Program-made: the position numbers and the translations under genes
Notes under the pieces: model-generated
Told to the model about the DNA's origin: nothing
The model's database searches: none
The model's input: the letters and a program-made list of their open reading frames with translations, nothing else
Assembly: GCA_903877385.1 (NCBI GenBank)
Contig: CAIRDP010000020.1
Coordinates: forward strand, 186,001 to 250,000
Length of the DNA: 64,000 nucleotides
Direction: 5' to 3'
Source of the DNA: an uncultured Bacteroidales bacterium
Lineage (GTDB): Bacteria; Bacteroidota; Bacteroidia; Bacteroidales; FEN-979
Shown here: in pieces, positions 1 to 9,703 of the stretch
Layout of the letters: every line of letters begins with the position of its first letter
How positions within the stretch are numbered: the stretch's first letter is position 1

Positions 1-225
1 GATGAATTTTTTATTAAAAAGCTTCGGTAGCATCCAGTATGCATGCACATAGAACAAGGTGATCAGGAAAACGTTGAAGAGCAGGAAACGGGCAATGAAA
101 TATGCCCTGATGGTCTCCTGCATCTCGGGGCCCATCATAGGCTTTGGCCTGAAAATATAAGGCAGGCTCAGGAAAATGGTCCAGGCGATGATGTGGGTAA
201 AAACGGTGACAACCTTGGTTTTCAT
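1..225 (-). CDS. LytS/YehU-type sensor histidine kinase, N-terminal part (cut by window edge)
   Basis: Seventy-five codons are visible, starting with ATG at 225 and running off the left edge. The protein begins MKTKVVTVFTHIIAW and holds two hydrophobic segments (about residues 8-24 and 43-62) separated by a short charged loop, ending in HAYWMLPKLFNKKF. That arrangement, with the tyrosine/leucine/proline-rich patch after the second membrane segment, is typical of the membrane part of Bacteroidota LytS-like kinases that pair with LytTR response regulators. The kinase domain itself lies outside the window, so the assignment rests only on the membrane region. It is read away from sprA's 3' end on the same strand with a gap of about 125 bases. 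Confidence 0.55.
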   Translation of the reverse strand, partial: MKTKVVTVFTHIIAWTIFLSLPYIFRPKPMMGPEMQETIRAYFIARFLLFNVFLITLFYVHAYWMLPKLFNKKFI

Positions 226-351
226 GCCCGAAATGTCGGAAGTTTGCCGGAAAGCTTACAAATTAATCGGAGTATCAGTCCTTTTTACCGGAGAACCTTC
301 AATTAATGGCTTTTGCGCCATTCCCCTTAATGTCGCCCGAATTCTCACCAC

Positions 352-3300
352 TTACTGTGACAACGTAAACCTTAGCGCCAGTCCTCCCTGGGTGTTCGAA
401 GTGCGGTACTGGTTCGAGACATAAGGGGTGTTGATATCCTTTTTAAAATAGAACTGAACGTTAAACTTCTGGCTGAGGTTATAATCGGCTGTAAAATTGA
501 TGTTCATGACCTGCTGCCCCACCGAGATCTGGTTTATGTCCTGGTCCACCCTGCGCAGGGTTGTCCTGTTCTTTCTGATGCTGAAGTCCACTTTCAGGTT
601 CAGGTCGCTCTTTGTCTTTGCTTTCTTGCCGCCACCCAGGACTCCCGAGAAATTAAGCTTTATCCCTTTGATCCTGTAACCCAAACCTACGATGAATTCA
701 TTGGATGAGACCTCGGTAAGCTGGTTATTCGAAAAACTGAAACTGAGGGCCCGGGAGCGCCGCATTTCAAAATTGGCAAGCAGGCTGTTGATGAACCCAA
801 GGTCAATCCTGATGAGTGGACTGTATTGTTCGTTGATGGTCATGACCCCTATCTGCCGGGCAGGGATGAAGTTCCCCGCATCATCGAGCACGCTCGGAGA
901 TCCCATGGTCTCAGCGTATTGGATGTTTGAAACGAAATTGCTTACCGTATAGGTGCAGATATAGGCATGCGTTATGGTCAGGGTCCTCAGGAATGTCTTT
1001 ATCCATGGCAGCTTGGCAAGACCATCATAAGTGATCCTCCAGTTTGGCAGGGGGATCGAGGGGAATGCTGTGAGCTTGATCTTGGCAGGGTCCCTTCCCT
1101 TGTAGGCCGCAAGGAAAGCAGTTGTTAAAACATCCTGGTCCACCGGCCCGTAACCGACAGGAAATCCCGTTGAGTCGTTGGTTCCTGTTGAATTGGGGTT
1201 CTGGGCTGCGTATCGTTCGGCGATCTGCTTCCTGATCTGTTTAAGTTTTTCAAAGGCAGGCGAGACCCCGAACTTATCCTCTTTATCGAAAGAAGTGGCA
1301 ATCATGATGGTCGACATGGTAAAAGTCCCTGATTCCGAGGGCGAAAACGAGGCAAATGCCTGGGATGTGGGGGACCATTTGTAATATTCCTGCCTGGTTG
1401 AGGAAGAATTTTTCGTGGCATTGATCTCGATACGGAGATCCCTCACAGGTTCAACCGAAACGCTGATATTGAGATTTTCGGTGAATTTATTGGCATAAGC
1501 CGTATTCTGTACTGAGTCGGTGGTGATCCATCCCCTGTCGCCGGCTTTCTGCCTTATATCCTTTTGGTCACCGAATACGAATCCCAGTCCGGGAGCATTT
1601 TGCGACCAGTTGTTTCCCAATGCCTCCGGGCGGGGAAAGAAACCGGGAAGTTGCACTCCGCTGGCCTGCGTATATGTAAACTTGGCTGTCCTTACGGCCA
1701 TCAATACGCGCAAAGTCCCGTCGAGAATCATCTTGCCGATATCCTTGTCGGGCTTTTTATTTTTAAGTGAATCAAGGCTGGCTGTTTTGGCATTCTTTTC
1801 GGGAGGCCTGGCCGGGCCCCTGTCTGTCGGTGATTTTTTCTGGGAGCCGGCATTGATTTTTTTCAGGTATGGTATTTTATTGTAAAGGTTGACGAAATTG
1901 AGTGAGCCGTTAAGGGCCTTGGTACTGTTATTCTCGGCCAGGTTCCCGTATGTCGACTGTATTGAGAGGGCGCTTGCCGTCCATCGGTAAGTTCCCTGGT
2001 AACCGGCAGTGAGGGAGATCCAGTCGAGTACCGGGATCTTTGAGAACGGGAGGTCCCAGGTGATGCTGAAGGCCTGGTTGTACATATTCATGGTCCCGAA
2101 CGATAATATCTGGCTCCATACCTGTGAACGGTTGGAGTTGTCGATCACACCGGGCGGCTCATTCACAAAGGCCTGGGCATTGGCGACAAGGCTCACCTTC
2201 AATGATTTTGCAAGATCCCATTTCAGGTCATACACCCTGTTCCAGTTCCAGTCCTTGATATAAAAGGTTTCCATAGGGACAATGGCATCGGTCTTGTTCC
2301 TGAACTTACGCGCTTCAAAATCCCTGGTCATATCCGTCCTGAAAGAGAATGACTTTGGCAGGTAAGAGAAATTGAAATCCCGGATAAGCGAAAGGTATTT
2401 CGACCTGAGGAATTTGACCTTGGTGAAAGGGGTGACAACAACAGGAACAGCGCTGTAATTATACCCGAAGCCACCTATGTATTTTTTCTGCAGGTCGTAC
2501 TCTATATCCACATCCCTGTGGAAAATTTCGGAATAGGCATAACTGATGTTGAAATTTTCAATATCATAGATCCGGGGTTTTTTCTTGATATTGGTCCTTT
2601 CCTTCCTTACGTTCATAAGGTTGAAATTTTTCCTGTAGGTATACCCTTCGGTGATCCCTCTTATGGAGTCTTTTTGTGCCTTTGTATTAAACACCTTCAG
2701 CACATCCGACAGCAGCAGGTCAGGGTTGAGAGGGTCGTACTGTGGCGTATTTTTCTGCAATGAATAATCGAAATGGAAGGGAATTCTCACCCCTGATTTT
2801 ACCGGGAAGAATTTGCCGAGTTCGAGGTCGGCATCGAAACCGAACATAGTGATGGCTTCCATGGCCCTCTCGGTCTGTTTTTGTTCCAGCGATCCAAAAC
2901 CCGCGCTGGAATAACTGCCGGTCAACTGCACACGGCCCAGGTCGGCCAGGTCTACTGCAAGCCTTGCCGTGGCAGCCCATCCGCCCTTCTTGTTGAAACC
3001 TGTCAAACGAAGTTCATCCACCCAGATCTCGGCACATTTTGCCTGTCCGTCATCATCCTTATTCTGCCCTCCTTTTTTCGGGTTGCGCACTCCGATCATG
3101 ATGGATTTGATGTCGCTTATGGTAGGAGAACCCACGATGGTGATCTTGTTGGCCCCGTCCGTTTCCGAATAAGGATACGAAAGGCTGGTATTTGCCCCAT
3201 GCTGGGCCATGACGACCAGGCGGTTGTATTTCACCTGTACCAGCCTGCTCAGGTCTATATTGAAGGCATTGGCATCAGGCCATATCGCATCAGGGTTGTT

Positions 3301-6300
3301 TGCGCTGGTTCCCCAGGGAGTGAATTGCAGCGGGATTTCGTATTCGTAATAATTATCGGTAAAGTCAGAACCTATCCTGATGAAAACAGTAAGGTCGCCT
3401 GTCTTGACGTCCTGGCTCTGAATCGACTTTTCGGCATGCACATACATATTCAGGAACTTGAACTGACGGAAGTCAAATTCACAGGTTTTATAGGCAGCAC
3501 GTGCATCGCCGTCGACAAGACTGCATACCTTGAACGACATGGACTGTTCATTAAGCTTCTGCATATTGGTCGACCCCCAGTTGGTCTCCCTTTGTATCCC
3601 CGGGGGCATTACGTATGGGATAGGCTGTTTGCTCCCGTTCTCTTCAATGCTAACTGTGGCGATGTCGAAAGTGGTCTGGCTCTGCTGGTTGTCCGAGATA
3701 TATTCTCCCGGTGAGAGCAGTGAATTGGTGTACTTCCTCCATTCACCGCGGGTAAGCTCTAGGGTTGCAAAACGGCAAACGACAGGGTTCTGGAAATTTT
3801 TAAAGAACATACGCATGAAACGGATCGATGTAAAGTCGGTAATGCTGCCGACTACCTTATCGGGGGTCCTGATTGGAATTTTGAACTGGTACCATTTTAC
3901 GGCTCCCCTTTGCCCGTCGGCTAAAGGAATATTGGTTGCATAATAAACGTTATTGATGTAGTTCATACCTGCCTGCATCTGGTCCTTCTTCAGGTGGACC
4001 ACATACTGGTAATAACGTTCGGCTTCACTCAGGGTGTTATCCCTGTTTATATCCTCCACATTGGGGATTGTTGTTGCAAGTGTGGGATACGATTCGGGCG
4101 ACTGGGCCTGTGTAGGCGAGTTGCCGTCGGGTCCGTTGAACATCTTGTACCTTGCCAGGACACTGCTGTAAGCAGGGTCATTGTCATAGTCGGATCCCCT
4201 GAAATAATGATAGTCATCGGAGGAGGGGTCGGCATAGGCGCTTTTATACGCCTGGGAACCCTGTCCAAAAACAGTTTTGATCTTGCTCAGGTACTTTGTG
4301 TCAAAGAAAGTCCTTTCATCGGCATCCATAAGGCCGTCATAACCAACATCCTGGTATGGCCGCGATGCAGGGTCATTGTCAAATGCATCCACAAGGGCCT
4401 GCAGGCTGGGAACCCTGCCCCAGATCGTAGTATCCACATTTATAACAAGGGAGGAGGTAGGCAACCCATTTTCATAGCTTTTCCTGCCGTCCCTCAGGAT
4501 ATCTTCCGAAACATCCCCGAGGTTGAAGTAAAGATCCCCTGAATTATTTGAATTGGTTGAATCAGCAAAGGGATCCATCATCCAGAACTGTATGTACTGT
4601 ACGTTGGCTGCATCAAAATCGGTGGTCTCTATCCTTCGCATAATGCCGCCCCATCGTGTTTCCGGAGCTGCCAGCGTACCGTCGGCGTTAAGGCCCTTAG
4701 AATACGCCGTAGCCTGAACATCGTAATTATAGGGTCCCTTTTCCTGGGGGTAATACGCCAGGTTGAAAACAGCCAGGTTGACAGGCACACCGTTCAATGG
4801 CTGCTTATTGGGGAAGACTTCGGTTTCCCACACCTGCCTTACGGCATTTTTCGAAAGTTCCTGAACCGAAACATTGGGTGGCACCAGGCTGGTGTTTTTA
4901 TCATAAAACAAGGGGTCGATGATGTACCATGCCAGTTTTGCACGGTTAAATCCATAACCAAGTTCCGTGCTTGGCGCCGCCTCGGGGAACATTCCAAGGG
5001 AAGTTTGCATCTGGGGTGTGGAAGCAAGGTACCAGGTGCCGATATTCTTAAGATCAATAGTCGACTGTGCTCCTTCAAAATCATCGATGTAAGTGGTTCC
5101 GGTTTTGCCGATGGCTTTCGAATGCCCGGGGATGAAATCTGCAAATTCAGCATCCACAGCCACATTGGACGGGGCTTTTGTGGCTATGAACGGAAGGGCA
5201 TCGACAAGCTTTGTGATCAGGCGAGACTGAGTGCGGTATGAAAGGTTAAAGCCCCAGATCGTGTTCGACATAGGCTCATCCCCGTAATTAACCTTCTGGG
5301 TGAGCGGGCGCTCATTCAGGTTCATGATCGTGGCACCCAGGTTGAAATCCTTGTTCAGCTTGTAATCCAGGTGGGCTCCCATAAGGCGCTTGGTCTGAAT
5401 ATTAAACATCTGGTTGCTTTCGAGAGTGATATTTATCGGGGTTCCCGAATTCAGCAGTCCTTCATTGATGATACGCACCCGGCCCAGGGTGTAATCCACA
5501 GTGTAGTCAACATTTTCGCTCAGTAGCACACCTCCTGCAGTGACCTTGACCGAGCCCTGGGGAACATTGAGGGCGTTGAGGGAGATCTCGGAACCTGTGG
5601 TGGATTTATAAAACCCGTCGAGGACGAATTTGTTCTTGTCGGGATATTGCCTGGCCTGGGATTTTGTAAGGGTATACAGGGAGTCGAAGCAGTATTTATT
5701 TGAAATAGCCCTGGACCCGGCTGGGTCATTGTCGTCAAGGATTGAATCTCTCAACGACTGCCCAAATGGCTCAAGAACATTAAAAAACACTCTTCCGTTG
5801 GATGCCTGTATGTTCCCTCCCATGGTCGCCGCCTGGTCGATGAAGTCGAACATTCCGTCGGGCGGGGGATTGTTCTGCATATTCAGGTTATCCCAACCCA
5901 AAACCCTCAGCAGGGGAATTCCCTTGATCCTGCCTTCGCTGATGTAAGCGGTGGGCACTCCGTTGGAGTTACCGTTGTAAAGCACGTTCAAAGTGAAATT
6001 CTGGGCCTGTACCTGGTATGCCCCCAGTGAATACACATTCTTCATCATCAGGTTCCACATCGGGATGCGGGTATTCAGCGAAGTGCTCTTTAACAGTTTA
6101 ACCACAAGGCCTTTAGGTGTATTGATCCCCTGGTCCGAAAATTCCCCCACCTGGTAGATCTTGGGATTCCCTACTATCTGGTACTGGTAAGCGACAGCAA
6201 GAGTCTGATCCGAGTTGAGGTTGGTATTGAGGGAGATGAAACCTAGCCTGGCGTTGAAGGAATATTCAGTGGGCAGAAGTTTACGGGCGCTCTCAATCTT

Positions 6301-7614
6301 TTCGAAATCCAAACCCGAAACCAGGAAGTAAGGAGCGCCTTTAAGGTAATCGGTAACAGTATTGATATTGCGGACTTTAGCGGAGTCGGCCGAATTGGGC
6401 ATCAACCTGGAGAAGAGGGTGTTCGAAGCATTATCAGGAAGTGAATTCCCGGGGTTCGGCGAAAACTGCTGCTTGTTGTAAGGATTGTATTCTCCCACGT
6501 CCTGGAATGCTACGATATTGCGGTTCTCGGTAACGGCAGCCCCAATGTTGGTGACCCAGACTTCAATTTTAAGAATATTTACAGATGAGTTGATAAGGGG
6601 AAGGGATTTCAGGGCGTTATTGTAATGATCTCTAAAATATTGGGCTATGAAGAAATGCCTGTTTTCTTCATATTCATCGGCCCTGAGCCTGAACTTGTTC
6701 GTTTGTGCATTCCCCTGAACTGTAATGCTTTTGGTCTCGCTTTTCTGCTGGGAATAAAGGGCTGTGACGGTGAGCCTTCCAAACCTGAGCTTGGTTTTTA
6801 TACCAAAAAGACTTTCGGTGCCTTTGATAAGCGTTGTATTCAGGGGCATGTTAACATTCCCGCCCTCGATAAGCTGGATGATGTCATCTTCCTTCCCCTC
6901 GTACTTGAGTTTGAGGGTGTTCTCGAAATCGAAAGTGGCCTGGGTATTGTAGTTGATCTTGAATTCAATTTTATCGCCGATCTTGGCGATCACGTTCATC
7001 TGGATCTTTTCATTAAAGTCGAAATTGGTCTGCCTTCTCTGTCGTGTATTCAGCATGGGGTCATCCCTGCGGTTCGAGACGATGCCGAAATCGATCTGTG
7101 CAGATCCCTGGGGGCGGATGTCAACGGTATTGTTTCCGAAGATGGTTTCAAATAACTTTCCCGGGATCCGAATCTTCGGGATCACACCTTTGGAATTATC
7201 CATTCCTGCCGCCTCAGCCCTCTCTTTCCAATAACTCTGCAGGATGTTCTGCATATCCTGGTCCTGGTATTCGCTGAACGACATGGTGGTCGGGATCCTG
7301 TATGTTTCGTTGCCGATCTTGTAAACATTGTAGTACTGGTGGGTGGTAGGGTCGTATTCTACGACAGTCTTGATGTTTGGCGGATTTTTAAGGTAAAGCG
7401 GACTGGTTTTGCCTGCCCCCGGGAGGGTGGCATCATAACTGAAGGGAAACTTCATTGTGGTATCGGAAGACTTGCTTGTATCGGCGGCAAAAAAGAAAGC
7501 AGGGGTCCGTCCAAAGCTCTGCCCCGGCCGCCCGGAAACGGACGGTATCGCAAAACCTTGGAGAACCAGTAAGACAAGACAGTATTTTACAGCAATGTTA
7601 AAGTAGTTCACCAA
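352..7614 (-). CDS. sprA: SprA/Sov, outer-membrane translocon protein of the type IX secretion system
   Basis: At 2420 residues this matches the size of SprA (Sov in Porphyromonas), the giant outer-membrane beta-barrel that exports T9SS cargo and is needed for gliding in some species. An N-terminal hydrophobic segment (about residues 8-27) is followed by the SprA_N-type region containing YNVYKIGNETYRIP, long stretches rich in aromatic and Asn residues typical of beta-barrels, and repeated SprA_N-like blocks. ruvA lies directly upstream, an arrangement I recall from other Bacteroidota. The start is odd: there is no ATG before residue 54, so translation must begin at TTG (7614) or GTG (7611). 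A T9SS cargo protein at 17221 supports a working system. Identity is near certain; only the exact start is open. Confidence 0.95.
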   Translation of the reverse strand: MVNYFNIAVKYCLVLLVLQGFAIPSVSGRPGQSFGRTPAFFFAADTSKSSDTTMKFPFSYDATLPGAGKTSPLYLKNPPNIKTVVEYDPTTHQYYNVYKIGNETYRIPTTMSFSEYQDQDMQNILQSYWKERAEAAGMDNSKGVIPKIRIPGKLFETIFGNNTVDIRPQGSAQIDFGIVSNRRDDPMLNTRQRRQTNFDFNEKIQMNVIAKIGDKIEFKINYNTQATFDFENTLKLKYEGKEDDIIQLIEGGNVNMPLNTTLIKGTESLFGIKTKLRFGRLTVTALYSQQKSETKSITVQGNAQTNKFRLRADEYEENRHFFIAQYFRDHYNNALKSLPLINSSVNILKIEVWVTNIGAAVTENRNIVAFQDVGEYNPYNKQQFSPNPGNSLPDNASNTLFSRLMPNSADSAKVRNINTVTDYLKGAPYFLVSGLDFEKIESARKLLPTEYSFNARLGFISLNTNLNSDQTLAVAYQYQIVGNPKIYQVGEFSDQGINTPKGLVVKLLKSTSLNTRIPMWNLMMKNVYSLGAYQVQAQNFTLNVLYNGNSNGVPTAYISEGRIKGIPLLRVLGWDNLNMQNNPPPDGMFDFIDQAATMGGNIQASNGRVFFNVLEPFGQSLRDSILDDNDPAGSRAISNKYCFDSLYTLTKSQARQYPDKNKFVLDGFYKSTTGSEISLNALNVPQGSVKVTAGGVLLSENVDYTVDYTLGRVRIINEGLLNSGTPINITLESNQMFNIQTKRLMGAHLDYKLNKDFNLGATIMNLNERPLTQKVNYGDEPMSNTIWGFNLSYRTQSRLITKLVDALPFIATKAPSNVAVDAEFADFIPGHSKAIGKTGTTYIDDFEGAQSTIDLKNIGTWYLASTPQMQTSLGMFPEAAPSTELGYGFNRAKLAWYIIDPLFYDKNTSLVPPNVSVQELSKNAVRQVWETEVFPNKQPLNGVPVNLAVFNLAYYPQEKGPYNYDVQATAYSKGLNADGTLAAPETRWGGIMRRIETTDFDAANVQYIQFWMMDPFADSTNSNNSGDLYFNLGDVSEDILRDGRKSYENGLPTSSLVINVDTTIWGRVPSLQALVDAFDNDPASRPYQDVGYDGLMDADERTFFDTKYLSKIKTVFGQGSQAYKSAYADPSSDDYHYFRGSDYDNDPAYSSVLARYKMFNGPDGNSPTQAQSPESYPTLATTIPNVEDINRDNTLSEAERYYQYVVHLKKDQMQAGMNYINNVYYATNIPLADGQRGAVKWYQFKIPIRTPDKVVGSITDFTSIRFMRMFFKNFQNPVVCRFATLELTRGEWRKYTNSLLSPGEYISDNQQSQTTFDIATVSIEENGSKQPIPYVMPPGIQRETNWGSTNMQKLNEQSMSFKVCSLVDGDARAAYKTCEFDFRQFKFLNMYVHAEKSIQSQDVKTGDLTVFIRIGSDFTDNYYEYEIPLQFTPWGTSANNPDAIWPDANAFNIDLSRLVQVKYNRLVVMAQHGANTSLSYPYSETDGANKITIVGSPTISDIKSIMIGVRNPKKGGQNKDDDGQAKCAEIWVDELRLTGFNKKGGWAATARLAVDLADLGRVQLTGSYSSAGFGSLEQKQTERAMEAITMFGFDADLELGKFFPVKSGVRIPFHFDYSLQKNTPQYDPLNPDLLLSDVLKVFNTKAQKDSIRGITEGYTYRKNFNLMNVRKERTNIKKKPRIYDIENFNISYAYSEIFHRDVDIEYDLQKKYIGGFGYNYSAVPVVVTPFTKVKFLRSKYLSLIRDFNFSYLPKSFSFRTDMTRDFEARKFRNKTDAIVPMETFYIKDWNWNRVYDLKWDLAKSLKVSLVANAQAFVNEPPGVIDNSNRSQVWSQILSFGTMNMYNQAFSITWDLPFSKIPVLDWISLTAGYQGTYRWTASALSIQSTYGNLAENNSTKALNGSLNFVNLYNKIPYLKKINAGSQKKSPTDRGPARPPEKNAKTASLDSLKNKKPDKDIGKMILDGTLRVLMAVRTAKFTYTQASGVQLPGFFPRPEALGNNWSQNAPGLGFVFGDQKDIRQKAGDRGWITTDSVQNTAYANKFTENLNISVSVEPVRDLRIEINATKNSSSTRQEYYKWSPTSQAFASFSPSESGTFTMSTIMIATSFDKEDKFGVSPAFEKLKQIRKQIAERYAAQNPNSTGTNDSTGFPVGYGPVDQDVLTTAFLAAYKGRDPAKIKLTAFPSIPLPNWRITYDGLAKLPWIKTFLRTLTITHAYICTYTVSNFVSNIQYAETMGSPSVLDDAGNFIPARQIGVMTINEQYSPLIRIDLGFINSLLANFEMRRSRALSFSFSNNQLTEVSSNEFIVGLGYRIKGIKLNFSGVLGGGKKAKTKSDLNLKVDFSIRKNRTTLRRVDQDINQISVGQQVMNINFTADYNLSQKFNVQFYFKKDINTPYVSNQYRTSNTQGGLALRFTLSQ

Positions 7615-7663
7615 TTCCGTTTTCTTCCGTTAGCTGTGATAAGCGAAATCGCACAAACAAACG

Positions 7664-8248
7664 CTATAACATCCTTAACGCCTGTTTGATAAGCTGTTCC
7701 ACCGATAAGCCGGAGCCTTCAGTTTCAATAATCTTGTTTAATACTTTCTCCGCCAGCACCTTGGGAAAACCCAAAATGCTTAATGCAGATAACGCTTCTT
7801 CCCGGTTAGTATTGTGTAAAACCCCTGATTTTTCAGAAGGAATCAGGTTCCTGGAGAGTTTGTTTTTCAAGTCAATGATAATGCGCTCTGCAGTTTTGCT
7901 TCCGATACCTTTAATTCTTTGAAGCATAGGGGCATTCCCATCCACGATAGCCTGAGTAACTTCCAGGGGATTAAGGGATGAGAGAATGATCCTTGCCGTA
8001 TTCACTCCTACTCCCGAAACACTGATCAGGTGACGGAAGAGATCCCTTTCGACCAGGTCGATAAATCCAAAAAGCATGTGGGCATCCTCCCTCACTACCA
8101 GATGGGTGTATAACAGGCAGCTTTCTTCATCGCCAAGCCTGGAATAAGTATACACTGAGATGTTCAGCAAATAACCAACACCGTTGCAATCGATCACTGC
8201 AGAGGCGGGGTTTTTTTCGACAAGCCTTCCTTTAAGGTACTCGTACAT
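7664..8248 (-). CDS. ruvA: Holliday junction branch migration protein RuvA
   Basis: The 194-residue protein is the DNA-binding subunit that holds Holliday junctions for the RuvB motor. It starts MYEYLKGRLVEKNP and carries the N-terminal OB-fold. The first helix-hairpin-helix reads VSGVGVNTARIILS and the second IKGIGSKTAERIIID, followed by a flexible linker and the small C-terminal domain that contacts RuvB (EEALSALSILGF). Length matches the family (about 190-200). It sits three bases downstream of the TlpA-like gene ending at 8252 and about 50 bases upstream of sprA, so the three may share a transcript. Confidence 0.95.
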   Translation of the reverse strand: MYEYLKGRLVEKNPASAVIDCNGVGYLLNISVYTYSRLGDEESCLLYTHLVVREDAHMLFGFIDLVERDLFRHLISVSGVGVNTARIILSSLNPLEVTQAIVDGNAPMLQRIKGIGSKTAERIIIDLKNKLSRNLIPSEKSGVLHNTNREEALSALSILGFPKVLAEKVLNKIIETEGSGLSVEQLIKQALRML

Positions 8249-8251
8249 AAG

Positions 8252-9619
8252 CTAATTAATATTCTGGTTGAGGGCCTGTTCCAGCTCCCGCCAGGTGATC
8301 GGTTTTGCAATGATTTTTTTATCCCTGTCGAGAAGGTACGTCGTGGGAGTGGCATATACGTTGTATTCATCCTCGGCCTTCCCCAAGTATCCTTTAAGTT
8401 CTGAAACATTGATCCAGTTAAGCTTCTCCTTTTTGATGAATGAGGTCCAGTCGTTTTTACTAGTATCAAGGGAAACAGCCATTACTTCCATCTTCTTTGT
8501 TTTCTGCTTATCGTACCAGGCTTTCAGCTTTGGCATCATATCGGTGCAGTGAGGGCATTGGCTGGACCAGAAAACAAGCAGGGTGTAATCGTTTTTCAAG
8601 GACAGGAGATTCACATTAATCCCTTTCATATCAGGCACTTCAATGCCCGGTGCGATCTTGCCCACCGAAAGTTTTTTAAAATTATCCAGTTTCTTTTGTA
8701 AAGCCGATTTACGAGCAGCATCTTCGCAGGAAAACGGATCCTGGAAATTGTCGGCGATATATGTTATAACATCATCGAAATGGTATTTATCGAAACCCCC
8801 AACCAGATAATCCAGCATGAATTTGTATGTATCCGGGCTTACCGAAGCCGCACCCAGGGCAATTGTGACCGCCTTGATAAATTCGGTTTCAAGCTGCTTC
8901 TGGTTAAGGTGGCTGTTCTGGTAAATAGCAAGGTATGAGATTATCTTATCGGCAAATACGTTACTCCTGAGAAGGGCGGTATCCCTGAAATCCACCTTAT
9001 CCCAGTAATGCTGCTTAAGGTATTCCATGCGTGAATCCGTTGATAGCCGGGCCGAGAGAAAAGGGGTTTGTAAAGCCTTTTCCATCCTCATTGCATAAAA
9101 ACCAGGATGTTTTTGAAACATGGAATCAAGGAATGCAAGCTGAACCATCTGTATGGTCTCAAACTCAGCAGCTACTTTTTTGTACAGTTCATCCTTCACG
9201 GGATAAAAATCCACAACGGGCATCAGGAGTTCCAGCTTTGACTGGTTGGTCCTTGTCATGGCGGCAAAGGATTGCAATATCATATTTTCCTCAGATGAAA
9301 TTATCTTCAGCGAATCCTCCGGTGCACTGGTATAAGTCTCAAAATTAACATTCTCACGATTGAGGATAAGGTTTACAAATCCTGTTTTAGTCCAGCCCAG
9401 CCGGTACAGTCCGGCAGGGATTCCCGGGGGCAGGTTAAAGTGCAGCCGCCCGAGGGAATCACTCAGGGTGGAATCGACCAGCCTGGTCCTTTCACCATAA
9501 ATGCTTAGCAGGTAAATCTTTGCCTTCCCGAGATTTTGAACCCTTGCGTCTATTGAGTTCTGTGCAAAACAACTTACCGACGTAAAAAACAATGCTAGGA
9601 GAAAAATCTTTCTGATCAT
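8252..9619 (-). CDS. Secreted TlpA-family thiol-disulfide oxidoreductase (DUF4369-like N-terminus, DUF5106-like middle)
   Basis: ATG at 9619 is preferred; a TTG three codons upstream also keeps the frame. A signal peptide (MIRKIFLLALFFTSVSCFAQ) sends it to the periplasm or envelope. Residues about 25-120 resemble DUF4369, the middle is mostly helical (DUF5106-like), and the last 140 residues are a thioredoxin fold with the redox motif WSSQCPHC and the cis-proline loop YATPTTYLLD. CPHC is DsbA-like rather than the CGPC seen in its neighbour, which suggests a different redox potential or partner. It is a paralogue of the gene at 9704, from which a strong hairpin separates it. Substrate unknown. 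Confidence 0.8.
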   Translation of the reverse strand: MIRKIFLLALFFTSVSCFAQNSIDARVQNLGKAKIYLLSIYGERTRLVDSTLSDSLGRLHFNLPPGIPAGLYRLGWTKTGFVNLILNRENVNFETYTSAPEDSLKIISSEENMILQSFAAMTRTNQSKLELLMPVVDFYPVKDELYKKVAAEFETIQMVQLAFLDSMFQKHPGFYAMRMEKALQTPFLSARLSTDSRMEYLKQHYWDKVDFRDTALLRSNVFADKIISYLAIYQNSHLNQKQLETEFIKAVTIALGAASVSPDTYKFMLDYLVGGFDKYHFDDVITYIADNFQDPFSCEDAARKSALQKKLDNFKKLSVGKIAPGIEVPDMKGINVNLLSLKNDYTLLVFWSSQCPHCTDMMPKLKAWYDKQKTKKMEVMAVSLDTSKNDWTSFIKKEKLNWINVSELKGYLGKAEDEYNVYATPTTYLLDRDKKIIAKPITWRELEQALNQNIN

Positions 9620-9650
9620 GATGAGCAAATTAAAGCCTGGAAATTAGAGA

Positions 9651-9692
9651 TAAAGCCGCCGCCGGGATAAAATTATCCCGGCGGCGGCTTTA
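9651..9692 (-). terminator. Perfect 20-bp hairpin between the two TlpA-like genes
   Basis: Positions 9651-9670 are the exact reverse complement of 9673-9692, a GC-rich stem containing GCCGCCGCCGGG with an AT-rich tip. It lies 12 bases beyond the stop codon at 9704 of the upstream minus-strand gene. On the minus strand the stem ends in TTTA followed by TCTCTAATTTCC, so the U-tract is interrupted. It most likely ends or attenuates transcription of the 10840-9704 gene; an RNA-stability role is also possible. Confidence 0.65.
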
Positions 9693-9703
9693 CAGGATTA
9701 TTT

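Noticed and set aside
2881-3714. 277-codon open frame on the plus strand
   Set aside because: It lies wholly antisense to sprA in a conserved region, its product has no recognisable domain, and there is no promoter or ribosome site.
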